A stretch of 64,000 bases of DNA from CAVXXB01 sp963765585 (GTDB taxonomy: Bacteria; Calditrichota; Calditrichia; JAJRVZ01), in assembly GCA_963765585.1 (NCBI GenBank), contig CAVXXB010000003.1, positions 82,477 through 146,476 on the forward strand, read 5' to 3'. The notes under the pieces were generated by a model that searched no databases, was not told where the DNA came from, and saw only the letters and a program-made list of their open reading frames with translations. Both the position numbers and the translations under genes were made by a program. Position 1 is the first letter of the stretch. Every line of letters starts with the position of its first letter. Positions 19,347-29,500 of the stretch are shown piece after piece.

Positions 19347-20528
19347 TTAATCAAGGGCATGAATCGAAGCGGCGACCACATTTGCCACCAGACTGCGCAG
19401 ACGAACGACACTGGCCGAGTCATCCGGATGTACCCTGTTGGTTAGCAGAATCACTGCCGTTTGCGTCATGGGATCGATCCACATGGATGTCCCGGTATAT
19501 CCTGTATGACCGTAAGATCCATATTGAAAAAGATCGCCACCATTGGACGAATAAGGTGAATCCACATCCCATCCCAGGGCTCTGCCAGCAAACCGGACCT
19601 TTTCCGGTACAGTAATCATAGTTCTTATCGCCAATGGACTTAGGATTCGTACGCCATTAAATTCACCATTATTCAACATCATTTGGGCAAATACAGACAT
19701 GTCATCCGCGGTTGAAAATAGGCCGGCATTTCCCGAAACGCAGTCCATCATCACACGGGCCAGAGGGTCGTGAACCACACCATCCAGCGGTTTTCCATCT
19801 ATTACTTCAGTCACCGCGCAGGAAACACTGGGTTTATATTCTGTTTGCGTCATATTCAGAGGTTTAAAAATATTTTCCTTTGAGAACACATCCAAGCCTG
19901 TACCCGTAATAATTTCTACAACCCTTTGCAGGGTAATAAAATTAAGACAACTATATTTAAAGTTTGTAGCCGGCGGACTATGACGTTCTACTTCTGCAAT
20001 ATGATTTATGAGTGCATCTGGATTCGGCGAGCCATACGCTTCTTGTAGTTTTGCCACCGGAGCATAAGGAGGTAAACCGGAGGTATGAGTAAGTAAGTGC
20101 CAGATGCGTATCGTTGTAATTTTACCACTCTCCACATCTTCCCACGATTTGAAAGCCGGGATATACTTTGAAACCGGATCCATAAGCCGGATTTGTCCGC
20201 GTTCAATCAAAATCATAACGGATGTTGCTGTCGCCATGGGTTTCGTTAATGATGCCAGATCGAAGACGGCATCCACAGTCATTTCTATTTTTTCCGGTAT
20301 TAACATGGAATGCCCAAAAGCCTTACGATATACAACCGATCCCATCCTGGAAACCAGCATAACCGCTCCGGGAGTTTGATTATCAGCGATGGCATCATTG
20401 ATTAGCGTATCCAGTCTTGCCAGAACCGTCTCATCCATCCCAACATCTCTGGGCTCAGCAACCGGGAGCCGCTGTGCAACGGTAGTTGATATGATAAATA
20501 AGAATATGAAAATAGTTGTTTTCAGCAT
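19347..20528 (-). CDS. exported serine hydrolase, beta-lactamase/class C family
   Basis: 393 residues with signal peptide (1-18, ending TTVAQ). Class C beta-lactamase-like fold: the nucleophile motif SLTK (FDLASLTKPMATATS, near residue 95), a YSCLN segment in the position of the YxN motif (near 190), and HTGYTGTSMWIDP near the C-terminus in the place of the KTG/HTG box. Such proteins include D-alanyl peptidases, esterases and amidases; substrate cannot be told. A single gene between repeat-filled gaps. Frame intact. Confidence 0.88.
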   Translation of the reverse strand: MLKTTIFIFLFIISTTVAQRLPVAEPRDVGMDETVLARLDTLINDAIADNQTPGAVMLVSRMGSVVYRKAFGHSMLIPEKIEMTVDAVFDLASLTKPMATATSVMILIERGQIRLMDPVSKYIPAFKSWEDVESGKITTIRIWHLLTHTSGLPPYAPVAKLQEAYGSPNPDALINHIAEVERHSPPATNFKYSCLNFITLQRVVEIITGTGLDVFSKENIFKPLNMTQTEYKPSVSCAVTEVIDGKPLDGVVHDPLARVMMDCVSGNAGLFSTADDMSVFAQMMLNNGEFNGVRILSPLAIRTMITVPEKVRFAGRALGWDVDSPYSSNGGDLFQYGSYGHTGYTGTSMWIDPMTQTAVILLTNRVHPDDSASVVRLRSLVANVVAASIHALD

Positions 20529-20532
20529 TCAA

Positions 20533-20786
20533 GTCTCCAACTCAGGATACAAGATCCGAGATGCAAGGTACAAGGTTCAAGGTATAAGACTGAAAATATA
20601 GTTGAGTAAATATCAGATTAGATCTCATCCTCATCATTCTTTTAAATAGATAACTCTACCTACGGCCAAAAGGTTCTTATCCATAGGATCCCGTTCCGGG
20701 ACAGAATGACAATTGGCTTCAAACATCCAGAATCCTGCATCTTGTATCCTGTATCTTGCATCCTGCATCCTGCATCCTGAATTATA
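20533..20786. repeat. inverted pair of GGATACAAGATGCAAG-type arrays with a 25-bp element between
   Basis: The 394-bp gap starts with heptamers of the GGATACA-AGATCCG-AGATGCA-AGGTACA-AGGTTCA-AGGTATA kind (20537-20585). It ends with CCTGCAT-CTTGTAT-CCTGTAT-CTTGCAT-CCTGCAT-CCTGCAT-CCTGAAT (20728-20780), the same family on the opposite strand. Between them lies the GATCCCGTTCCGGGACAGAA element at 20687-20711. Confidence 0.8.
20687..20711 (+). repeat. 25-bp GAYCCCRTTCCGGRACAG-AATGACA element, copy 1
   Basis: Contains the small palindrome TCCCGTTCCGGGA and ends in AGAATGACA. A second copy differing at three bases is at 23849-23873. Confidence 0.65.
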
Positions 20787-20922
20787 CTAAAATTATTGTA
20801 CAATATAAATACCATATTTCTGCTTATTTGGTATTGTAGTGCTTATCAATTTGACTTTGGTGTTACCCGCCCCTAAATTTTTTGTTTGTTTACACAAGAA
20901 TTAACTGTCCGGATAATTTTAT

Positions 20923-22161
20923 ATGTCTCTCAATAAATATTCTTATCACCTGGCATTCGCGCTTATCATATCTATATTAGCCGGATGTGTGCCAAAACCC
21001 GCTCCGGAACAAAGTAGGATTAGTCCGCCGGTTAGAGTTTTACTGGCCACATTAAGCGCAAATGAAACCATCTCTTTTACCGGAACATATTTTTTATCAT
21101 CAGAAGAAGCATTTTATGAATTTGGTGAAAAAAACAACTCGTTAATGGTAGAACCTCTACCAAATGGAATTCATATATTTAACAAGAACCGAAATTTATT
21201 ATATCGCAACCACTTCCCGATCATATTAAAACCCGGCGAACCCACTCATCATTTTATCTTTAAGGGCAAGGAATATGCCGGAGAAATTCATTTTACACAA
21301 GCCGACGATGGAAGTATTTATATCATTAATCTGCTGTCTCTTGAAGATTATTTAAAGGGTGTGGTTCCTGCAGAAATTTTTTCCAACGATCAGCGCTATT
21401 ACCAGGCTGTAAAAGCCCAGGCCATTTGTGCCCGCACCTATGCCTGGAAAAAAATAAATGATAAAACAAATCGATTATTTGATTTACAGTCTTCAATAGC
21501 TGATCAGGCGTATACCGGATTCGACCGGCACACCAGGCTTGCGGATCAGGCGGTCGATGAAACCCGCGGCACCATATTGACTTATAATGGCAATCCAACA
21601 CAAATTTATTATCACTCAACCTGCGGCGGTAAACTGGAAGCCGCACATAATATTTTTTCAGATACCAGCATTGCCTATATGCAAATATCAAATGATGCCA
21701 TTAATGATGTGTTCTCCTGTAGTTCTTCGCCCTATTTTCGCTGGATAGAAAACCGCAGTCTGAAAGATTTAGACAGCACGTTTTATGCAAACTATAACAA
21801 AAGCCTGTTTATGGAACCGCCACCTGATACGATCAATGCCGCCTTTGATATAAAAGTGACAGAGCGAACAACTGGTGGCCGGGCCAATACAATTACCATC
21901 TCCTACGCCGACACCCTGGTTGAGTTACAGGGCTATGAAATCAGAAGATTCTTTGCCAAGGCACCTAAAAGCTATCTGCCCAGTACGCTTTTTTATCTGA
22001 CGCAGGAATCTGACACCACACTTAATATTAATGGTGCCGGAAATGGACATGGCGTTGGCATGTGTCAGTATGGCGCAATGAATATGTCGATCCGTGAATT
22101 TCAATTTTATCATATATTGGGAAAATATTTTCCACATACAGAATTAGCCAGGATGTATTAA
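20923..22161 (+). CDS. SpoIID/LytB-domain lipoprotein
   Basis: 412 residues with a lipoprotein signal (ISILAGCVPKP, lipobox Cys near 22). The SpoIID core is clear: SLEDYLKGVVPAEIF (near 145), AVKAQAICARTYAW (near 165), YYHSTCGGKLEAA (near 230) and the C-terminal GAGNGHGVGMCQYGAM. SpoIID-type proteins are lytic transglycosylases or amidase enhancers acting on denuded glycan strands; outside sporulating bacteria they are thought to act in division or wall remodelling. The SPOR-domain gene starts only 3 bp downstream, which fits since SPOR domains bind the same denuded glycan. Confidence 0.93.
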   Translation: MSLNKYSYHLAFALIISILAGCVPKPAPEQSRISPPVRVLLATLSANETISFTGTYFLSSEEAFYEFGEKNNSLMVEPLPNGIHIFNKNRNLLYRNHFPIILKPGEPTHHFIFKGKEYAGEIHFTQADDGSIYIINLLSLEDYLKGVVPAEIFSNDQRYYQAVKAQAICARTYAWKKINDKTNRLFDLQSSIADQAYTGFDRHTRLADQAVDETRGTILTYNGNPTQIYYHSTCGGKLEAAHNIFSDTSIAYMQISNDAINDVFSCSSSPYFRWIENRSLKDLDSTFYANYNKSLFMEPPPDTINAAFDIKVTERTTGGRANTITISYADTLVELQGYEIRRFFAKAPKSYLPSTLFYLTQESDTTLNINGAGNGHGVGMCQYGAMNMSIREFQFYHILGKYFPHTELARMY

Positions 22162-22164
22162 AAT

Positions 22165-22933
22165 ATGAATATGAAGTATTATTATATTTTTCAAATTTGT
22201 GTCATCGGGATGTTAATGTCCTGTCAACCCGGCACCGCAGTAAAAACAGAGCAAAAAGCGTTACCGGACAGCGCACTTTATTATCAGCAGGCAGATATTG
22301 CTGATCCATTCTTGGATACCGTATTTCAGGAGCCCGATCAAATCAATTGCACTTAATCAAACAATTTACCCTGCGGTTGTACCTGAGATAAAACCAAAAT
22401 TCAGAGAAGTGGAAGGTTTTCGTGTTCAGGTATTCGCCGGTAGTGATTCCATACAGGCCTTTTCAATTCGTGATTTAGTCTCATTGCAGACAGAAGACTC
22501 TGTGCACTATATTTTTGAAAAAGGGTTGTGTAAAATCCAGATAGGCGATTATCTGTACCGCTATCAGGCAGATAATATGAAAACTACAATGCGTCAAAAC
22601 GGATATCCCGGGGCATGGGTTGTCCAACGTAATATAATTGTGCCGATTGATAGCAGCATGGCAGACAGTGTAGCTATAGATCAACCCAATCAGCAGGATT
22701 CTGCAATTGTGGCTGGTAAATATAAGATTCAACTGGTTGCCACCGGCTCACTTGAAAAGGCTGAAGAAATTGTAAATAATGTTCGGACGCTTACAAATCA
22801 CCATGTTTATCATGAGCAGAGTGGGAATTTATTCAAGGTGCTCGTTGGTTCGTTTGAAGAAGAGAGTCAGGCACGCAGCGAGCTGGAAAAGTTACGTAAT
22901 CTGGGATATCCCGATGCCTGGTTGGTTTACTGA
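22165..22933 (+). CDS. lipoprotein with two SPOR domains (frameshifted)
   Basis: The first frame (22165-22356) encodes a lipoprotein signal (CVIGMLMSCQPG) and a linker; the second frame takes over within 22298-22356 and runs to 22933. Joined, it is about 255 residues with two SPOR-type repeats: FRVQVFAG...GAWVVQ and YKIQLVAT...FKVLVGSF...PDAWLVY. SPOR domains bind denuded peptidoglycan at division sites. It follows the SpoIID gene by 3 bp. The break looks like a one-base indel in the GATCAAATCAATTGC region; whether it is real or a sequence error cannot be decided here. Confidence 0.8.
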
Positions 22934-22952
22934 TTGCATGAAAGGGTGAATA

Positions 22953-23645
22953 ATGGATAAAATCTGGCACCTGAAACGGTTTAATTTTTTTATGTGCTTA
23001 AGCCAAAGTGAAATGATGGAGTTTTCGCGCAATGCAATCGAAAAAAGATTTACAAAAAAGGATATGATCTTTCTTCCGGGCGATGAGGGAGATCGCGTTT
23101 ATTTACTAAAATCCGGTGTGGTTAAATTATCAAAATATTCAGACAGCGGTAAGGAAATAATCTTATCGATGGTTAATCCGGGAGAAATATTCGGAGAAAT
23201 GGCATTGATAGATAAGAGTCCCCGCGAACATGTTGCCGAAGCCCTAATGGACTCATATGTGTGTATTGTAGATCGCGAACAATTTATGCGTTATCTGCAC
23301 CGAAATCCGGAAATGAGTCTGCAACTGACAAAAATAATTGGTCTTAAATTCAAGAAATTAGGTCAAAAAGTAGAAGATCTGGTTTTCCGAAATGTGTACC
23401 AAAGGTTAGCCGGTTTGCTTTTGCATTTGGTTGAGGCGTATGGTTATGATAAAAATGATAAAATATATTTATATATAAAACTGACCCATTATGATATTGC
23501 CAGTTTGATCGGTTCCACAAGGGAAACCACGACGGCCACATTGAATGATTTTAAGCGTGAGGGACTAATAGAATTCGATGGGCGGCGTTTGGTGATTTTG
23601 AATAAGGAGGGGTTGGAGAAAAGAGCGGAAGAAAAAAGTCCCTAA
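22953..23645 (+). CDS. Crp/Fnr-family transcriptional regulator
   Basis: 230 residues: an N-terminal cyclic-nucleotide-binding-like beta-roll (residues about 10-120, with FLPGDEGDRVYLLKSGVVKL and NPGEIFGEMALID) and a C-terminal Crp-type winged helix (about 150-222, HYDIASLIGSTRETTTATLNDFKREGLIEF). No N-terminal Fnr-type cysteine cluster, so not an iron-sulphur oxygen sensor. Regulon unknown. It follows the SPOR gene by 19 bp and is the last gene before a strong terminator, so the three genes probably form one transcript. The last codons (KSP-stop) lie in a GTCCCTAAGTTCCTGAG-type repeat. Confidence 0.92.
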   Translation: MDKIWHLKRFNFFMCLSQSEMMEFSRNAIEKRFTKKDMIFLPGDEGDRVYLLKSGVVKLSKYSDSGKEIILSMVNPGEIFGEMALIDKSPREHVAEALMDSYVCIVDREQFMRYLHRNPEMSLQLTKIIGLKFKKLGQKVEDLVFRNVYQRLAGLLLHLVEAYGYDKNDKIYLYIKLTHYDIASLIGSTRETTTATLNDFKREGLIEFDGRRLVILNKEGLEKRAEEKSP

Positions 23646-23678
23646 GTTCCTGAGCACCTAAATCCTGTACGAAACCTT

Positions 23679-23714
23679 AACCGGAGATTAGCGAAAGCGG
23701 TCTCCGGTTTTTTA
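23679..23714 (+). terminator. rho-independent terminator after the Crp-family gene
   Basis: AACCGGAGA pairs with TCTCCGGTT, with an inner GCGAAAGC hairpin at the tip, followed directly by a run of seven Ts. Confidence 0.9.
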
Positions 23715-23715
23715 T

Positions 23716-23815
23716 TCTCGGTACTCGGCGCTCGCCACTCGTTTCTGTCTCTCACAGAGTACGCAGAGAAGAAAAAAAATACTGGATACTTGATGCTGGA
23801 TGCTGGCCAAATCTT
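23716..23815. repeat. three adjoining tandem-repeat families
   Basis: TACTCGG/CGCTCGC/CACTCGT units, then CACAGAGTACGCAGAG, then ACTGGATACTTGATGCTGGATGCTGG heptamers, placed directly after the terminator. Confidence 0.75.
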
Positions 23816-23848
23816 GGATGATTTGGTCCCGGTTTGTCGACTGTCGAA

Positions 23849-23873
23849 GACCCCATTCCGGAACAGAATGACA
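23849..23873 (+). repeat. 25-bp GAYCCCRTTCCGGRACAG-AATGACA element, copy 2
   Basis: GACCCCATTCCGGAACAGAA followed by TGACA; partner of the element at 20687-20711, same orientation. Confidence 0.6.
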
Positions 23874-23911
23874 TCTCAACACTAATCGCCAATTGCCTAT
23901 CGCTTATTGAG

Positions 23912-24295
23912 TTAGTGTGCCTTCGAATAATGCTCATGCACGATCTTCCAGCCATCTTCTCTTATTAAGAACACATGACTGCCGCGACCATCGACACTTT
24001 TAATCTTTTTCCCTTTAGCAATATCCACCTGCCAGTAGAAGGTAGTCAGGGCACCTTCACCATAAATTTTCACATTAATATTCTTTATTGAATAGGTTAC
24101 TTTATTACCTGCCTCCAGGTAGTGTGCAAAGGTCTTTTTTAATTGAGCAATACTGGTCAGACGTTCGTGTTTTGTTGATGAAAAACCGACAAAACCCTTT
24201 TCAAAAAATTGCAGAATATCTTTTATATTGCCTTCATTAAAGGATTTAACAATCGACTTTTCTATATCAACAAGTTCTTTTTGAATGGCATCCAT
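23912..24295 (-). CDS. NTF2/SnoaL-like protein
   Basis: 127 residues from the ATG at 24295, chosen because AAGGAG lies about 8 nt upstream and the sequence before it does not look coded; a longer frame reaches 24403. The pattern, an N-terminal helix (EKSIVKSFNEGNIKDILQFF), KVTYSIKNINVKIYGEGALTTFYW and a C-terminal GRGSHVFLIREDGWKIVHEHYS strand pair, is that of the NTF2-like ketosteroid-isomerase/DUF4440 superfamily. Members bind small ligands or catalyse diverse reactions; none can be named here. Follows ispH by 64 bp on the same strand. Confidence 0.8.
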   Translation of the reverse strand: MDAIQKELVDIEKSIVKSFNEGNIKDILQFFEKGFVGFSSTKHERLTSIAQLKKTFAHYLEAGNKVTYSIKNINVKIYGEGALTTFYWQVDIAKGKKIKSVDGRGSHVFLIREDGWKIVHEHYSKAH

Positions 24296-24359
24296 AAGGG
24301 CTCCTTTATAAAATATAATCAAGTATATAAGATATTCGGCGGGAAACAGATTGGGTTTA

Positions 24360-25541
24360 TTAAAAACTGAGTTTTTCACCCCGAATGGACAATATTTTTT
24401 CAATGACCTGGCCTATTTTCGCATTGGGTGTCGAAGCCCCGGCCGTAACCGCAATTGTCATAGGTCCATCTTTAAGCCAGCCGTTGCTGGTGACCGGATC
24501 ATGTTGTCCTTTTGGTAGATTATAAATGCGTTCCGAATCTATTAAATGGTCCGAATCTTCAATATGAAATGCAGGAGAATGATTTAGTGCAATTGCCGTC
24601 AGACTTTTTGTATTACTGCTATTGAATCCACCAATAACGATCGCCAGATCATGCTCCTTTTTGAAGAGTTCTATTATTGCATCCTGCCGTTCCTGTGTGG
24701 CACTGCATATCGTATCAAATGCATGGAAGTGGTCAACAATCTTCTGTTCACCATAACGATCAATGAGTGCGGACTTAATCATATTGGCAATTTTGAGAGA
24801 TTCATTTGCCAGCATTGTGGTTTGATTCGCAACTCCGATTTTTACCAAATCCTTATCGGGATCAAAACCCGCCGATACTTTCCCCTTAAAATAATTCATG
24901 AACTCTGCTTTATTTTGCGGCGAGCGGATATAATCACATACCATCTGTGCTTCTGTTTCATTTAAAACGACAATAAACTTATCTGCGGATCGCGATACAG
25001 TGGCGATGGTTTCTTCATGATAGTGCTTACCATGAACGACCGCCGTATATCCCTGATTGGCAAATTTTTCGACATGCTTCCAGACCAGTAAAACCGATCC
25101 GCAGGTCGTATCCACCAGGATACAATCTTTCTCACGAAACTGGGTTAGCATGGGAATAGATACACCAAATGCCGGAAGGATGACCACATCTTCGGGAGTT
25201 ATGTCATCAATACTTTCTCCCTTATTATACGGTCCGCTCAGAAATTTCACACCCATGTCAATCAATCGTTTGTTTACATGGGGATTATGTATAATCTCAC
25301 CTGTCAGGTAGACATTTTTATCGGGGAATTTTTGCACGGTCTGATACGCATATTCTACAGATCTGTCCACACCGTAACAAAAGCCAAATTCTTTGGCCAG
25401 TCTTATTTTTGTCTGGCCAATTTGCATCTCATAACCGGTAGATTTTATCAGATCTACAATATCACTCTTGTAGTCACGATCAATTTCATCTGTAACTACA
25501 TCTTTTAAACCAAAACCCTTACGAAAATATTTATCAGACAT
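24360..25541 (-). CDS. ispH: 4-hydroxy-3-methylbut-2-enyl diphosphate reductase
   Basis: 393 residues, the longer form common in FCB bacteria and cyanobacteria rather than the about 316 residues of E. coli. The three cluster cysteines are visible: FGFCYGVDRS (near 55), DTTCGSV (near 146) and FDTICSATQERQDA (near 276). VIGGFNSSNTKSL and TAGASTPN are typical of the substrate pocket. It makes IPP and DMAPP in the last step of the non-mevalonate isoprenoid pathway, using an iron-sulphur cluster. Likely co-transcribed with the NTF2-like gene downstream. Confidence 0.96.
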   Translation of the reverse strand: MSDKYFRKGFGLKDVVTDEIDRDYKSDIVDLIKSTGYEMQIGQTKIRLAKEFGFCYGVDRSVEYAYQTVQKFPDKNVYLTGEIIHNPHVNKRLIDMGVKFLSGPYNKGESIDDITPEDVVILPAFGVSIPMLTQFREKDCILVDTTCGSVLLVWKHVEKFANQGYTAVVHGKHYHEETIATVSRSADKFIVVLNETEAQMVCDYIRSPQNKAEFMNYFKGKVSAGFDPDKDLVKIGVANQTTMLANESLKIANMIKSALIDRYGEQKIVDHFHAFDTICSATQERQDAIIELFKKEHDLAIVIGGFNSSNTKSLTAIALNHSPAFHIEDSDHLIDSERIYNLPKGQHDPVTSNGWLKDGPMTIAVTAGASTPNAKIGQVIEKILSIRGEKLSF

Positions 25542-25616
25542 TGGTACCCTTGCTTGTCATTCTTTATCTACATCTAAGCAAAATTCCGCTATTTTATTCC
25601 TTTTTTTTAATCGCGG

Positions 25617-26078
25617 TTATTTTTGCCAAAGGGTATCATTGGCTGTTTTCGTCCAGGTAAAAAGCGATTTTAACTGATCATCCGTGAGCTTGGCCTGGCT
25701 ATGAAGCAGAGTATAAATTTTCAAAGGCATTTCACCCTGTTCAACCTCTTCCCACATCTCATCTAATACTTTTTGCTTATCTTTATCATTAAGATTACCC
25801 CACTCAGAAAAATTCAGATGTCTTCTACCTTCCTCTACATCATGAGTAACAAGCCAGGATGCCGGTGCAATATAACTATACCAGGGCCAGTTTGTTTCAT
25901 TGGAATGACAATCATAGCACGAATTTTTTACTATTTCTTTTATTTCGACTGGCGCATTAAGATCTGCAGTTACAGCTGGATTTGATCTGTTTACCGGAAC
26001 AAATTGGATTATAATAAAAATGCTCGATAAAATTATTAATATCAGGGGACCTTTTCTTCTCATGTTATCAACTTTCAT
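25617..26078 (-). CDS. haem-binding domain protein (exported, CxxCH)
   Basis: 153 residues with an N-terminal membrane segment (LILIILSSIFIIIQFVPV) and one c-type haem motif, NSCYDCHSNETNWPWYSYIAPASW, near residue 53, followed by VTHDVEEGRRHLNFSEW. This is the pattern of the small haem-binding domain family of Bacteroidota and relatives, with WPWYSY after the CxxCH being characteristic. Probably periplasmic and membrane-anchored, with a role in electron transfer or haem handling. The start may be the ATG at 26078 or the one five codons later. Confidence 0.85.
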   Translation of the reverse strand: MKVDNMRRKGPLILIILSSIFIIIQFVPVNRSNPAVTADLNAPVEIKEIVKNSCYDCHSNETNWPWYSYIAPASWLVTHDVEEGRRHLNFSEWGNLNDKDKQKVLDEMWEEVEQGEMPLKIYTLLHSQAKLTDDQLKSLFTWTKTANDTLWQK

Positions 26079-26530
26079 ATTTTAATATGAGGGGCAATTT
26101 ATGAATGTGATGACTAAAATGCACGTGGAATTTTTTGTATTTATATTCTGTGTTCACCCACTTACAAACCAAAGAGTGCATAAAGTTTCATCAAAAACAG
26201 GATAAAAAGAGAAATTTCCAATGACAAAGCCCGAATTTCAAATAAATGTCCAAAATCAAATGCGTAAATATAAAAGTCTATAATTATCATTGGATATTGA
26301 GAATTGATTTGGTATTACCCTGTCATCCCTTCAGGGATCTTCCCACTGTTCTGGCACTTATTCTCTAATTGTTACTTCGATACCCACACAACAGGAGGAT
26401 CTCTGCGAGATGACATTGGGCATTTCCCATAAACTGTCTTCGTGCTCTTCGTGATGAAAATCATCATAAGATCTAAACCCAATTATTCGTCATCCTGAAT
26501 TTATTTCAGGATCTCTAAGACTATATCCGT
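26079..26530. repeat. gene-free stretch with degenerate repeats and small palindromes
   Basis: Contains AATGTCCAAAATCAAATG-type degenerate units (about 26215-26265), a GTCATCCCTTCAGGGATCT palindrome (26322-26342), a TCTCTGCGAGATGACATTGG segment, a CTTCGTGCTCTTCGTGATG repeat and the ATCCTGAA element at 26485-26512. No open frame worth calling. Confidence 0.6.
26485..26512 (-). repeat. palindromic element ATCCTGAA-N5-TTCAGGATGACGAA, copy 2
   Basis: On the minus strand it reads ATCCTGAA, five loop bases, TTCAGGATGACGAA, the same as the plus-strand copy at 15841 apart from the loop. It starts 26 bp after the stop of the secreted amylase gene and may also help termination. Confidence 0.65.
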
Positions 26531-26537
26531 ATGCAAC

Positions 26538-29500
26538 TCATCGAATCAAAATCATTTTCCTGCTGGCTGACCAGACATCCTGGTCCTTACCCCGGGCGAT
26601 TACTTTATAAAAATAGATACCACTGCCGACTTTTCTACCCTGTTGATTTATTCCATCCCAGGTCACAGCATACTCACCCGGCATCTTTTCCTTCAAGTCC
26701 TGGTTATATACTACCTGACCGAGCACATCAAAAATCAACAGACTTACCGATGCGGGTTTGGGCAGAGAAAAGGAAATCGTTGTGATCGGATTAAATGGAT
26801 TAGGATAATTCTGTTGCAGAGCAAATTTCTTGGGTATATTTTTCGTGCTGAGCTGCTTTATATCATCAATAATATCCAACACCGAGTCAGCCAGGATAAA
26901 TACAGCCGAATTCCATGCCGGGATCAAAGGTTGAAAATTTTCCAATTCCGCTTTTGTAACCGGATAGACATCATTATTTAATACATCATTCATATAATAG
27001 GTTTTGTCCGAGTGCAATGAATCCGATAAAAACAAATCGCTTTCAGTGATAGAAATGGTCGCTGTAACATTATTGCTGGAGAAATTATGCACCGCCAATG
27101 CATTTTGGTCGAGATAGGGACGTAAATAAGCATATAAACTATTGCTTCCCGATGACTCACGCTGTATCAGATCTGTATAGAACGTAGGAAACGTAGTTCG
27201 AATTTCACCCAATTTTTTATAATACTCAGTGAGTTCCTGGGCACCCTCACGCAGCCAGTTCACCGGTCCACGACGGCTTGTTTCACCGACTTCCTGACCG
27301 GCATATATCATTGGTAAGCCGGGGATGGTATATAACAAAGCAGCTCCCACTTTGGTTTTTGAAATTGGGTATAATTCCGCAATACGTGTTTCATCATGGT
27401 TCTCTAAAAACCGGAAATAGTGCGCATTTTCACCGGTATTGTGATTATATCTCAGGTTGGGACTGTAATTGCGAACCCGGTTATCCAAATCATTCAGGTT
27501 GCCACCGCTCATTGCGCTTTTTATCTGACCATAAAAACTCCAGTCATTGGCGGCATCCAACGCACCACCGCCGTCAGCATAATTATTTTCTGAACCAAAT
27601 CCAGTTCCATCTGTTTCGCCCAGCAATAATGCCTCCGGCTTTACGCGTTTCAGCTCCTCGCGAAAGGGTCGCCACCACGTCGTTTTACCATAGCGGTTAT
27701 TCGGACCCCAGTACACATCGAGCCGGTAACCATCAACATCCACATCAAGCAACCAGTACTTAAACATATTGATCATATAATCTCTGGTTTCCAGATTATT
27801 ATAATTAAAATTGGGTAATGTCCAGTTTGAGTAATGTACATAGAGCGTATATCCGTCCACAACTGCTTTAAATTGTCCCAAATCACGCGAATCACCTAAC
27901 AAATCTGTTTCATACATGGCCCGGTAGTTGGAATAATCTCTAAAAAGAGAGACATCCTGCATAAAAGGGTGTTTTTCAGCCGAATGATTAGGGGTGATAT
28001 CCAAAATGACTTGCATATCCAGGCTGTGTGCCCTGGATATGAAACTTTGCAGATCGGAAAGTGTACCATACTGCCAATGCACACTATAGAAATCGGTTAT
28101 ATCATAGCCCGCACCGAGTCCCCCTATCACATTTGTAGTCTGAAAAATGGGCATTAAATAGATGGTAGTGGTACCCAGACTTTTTACGTAGTCTAATTTT
28201 TCTTCTGCTGCGGCAAGTGTTCCTTCATCTGTAAAAGTGAGTACAAATATTTCATAAATAAGTGCATCCTGTATCCATGCAGTATTACTATTTACATTAG
28301 ATACTTTTGCACTGCCATCGGTATTAACTGTAAAGAAGGTACGACTTTTACCTGTATTTTCTGAAGGATCTGTAGCCAATAAATCGATGAAATACTCGCC
28401 TGCCGTAGCAGGTATATCAATGGAAAAACTAGCTTGCTGGCTTGAGATATTCAGAGCCTCCGGATTGATTTCATCATCTGAACTCCACTGATACGTGACC
28501 GGATCCTGGTCCGGATCATTACCGATTCCGATGAAGTAAATCTTCTTTTGATCCGTACTTAAATTAATTGTCGGTTTGGGCGCATGGTCGATAAAATAGT
28601 TTATGGTGAGTAATTCCGTCTCCTGTTCAACATTCGCACTGTCCATAGCAAATGCCTTGAATATATTTTCCCCATCTAAAAGCGAAAACTCCGCGGTAAA
28701 TATGCCGGTACTATCCGACAGAATCTGAACCGAGTCTACACCCAGATGTACCAGTTTGACCGATAGATCTGGTTCAGCAGTTTGACCTGTGATCTGTAAA
28801 TTTGATCTGAGATAGCGATTGTTATTACGTGTTAAAAATTGTATAAAACTTTCTTCATCAAAGAAAATTGTGAAAAACGTGCTATCGGAAGAATTTGTGC
28901 CGGAACTGCTTTCAGCGTAAATACTCAAGGTATGATCACCCAGAGACAAAAGAGTGGGAGGCGTGAATGTAAACAGATGAGACGTCGGATTGTATCCTGA
29001 ACCAATATTTTCATACACGACATCATCTATTTTTAGTTTGATTGAACCGGTATCCACTATTGATGTGGTACTGGGAAAAATATATGCACTAATTTGTGGT
29101 CGCCGGCTATTTACCAAACCACTGACAGAGTTTGGTAAAAGATAATGTATGGTTGGATCATTGATGTAAAGATAACTGTTTGCATTGTCTTTTGGATTAT
29201 TGCGAGGATTCAATGGATCAGTAATCCAGTTTGTACTATTCAGGTTAAATTTATACTGATATGCACCGGGAATACTTTTACCAGGATTTGGCAATGGATC
29301 AGGACCGCCAATTCGTAACCGCTTGGTCATATACCACTGCTGCGATTCACTATCATAGGTCATGAAATCGGAATATATATTCCAATTATTAAACTCTCCG
29401 GGCACAGAAACAGTGCTTGGACTTGAACCCACAGATTTATAGGAAAATGTCACATCCACCGAGTCCTGAGCATAACTTGATTGCACAAATTGGACAATGA

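Noticed and set aside
26538..26822. Sortase or GPI-type anchor at the amylase C-terminus
   Set aside because: The NYPNPFNP start and the conserved GxYFYK strand pattern fit the type IX sorting domain; there is no LPxTG or C-terminal helix.
27278..27763. 161-codon plus-strand frame opposite the amylase
   Set aside because: Antisense to the conserved GH13 catalytic region; no independent support.
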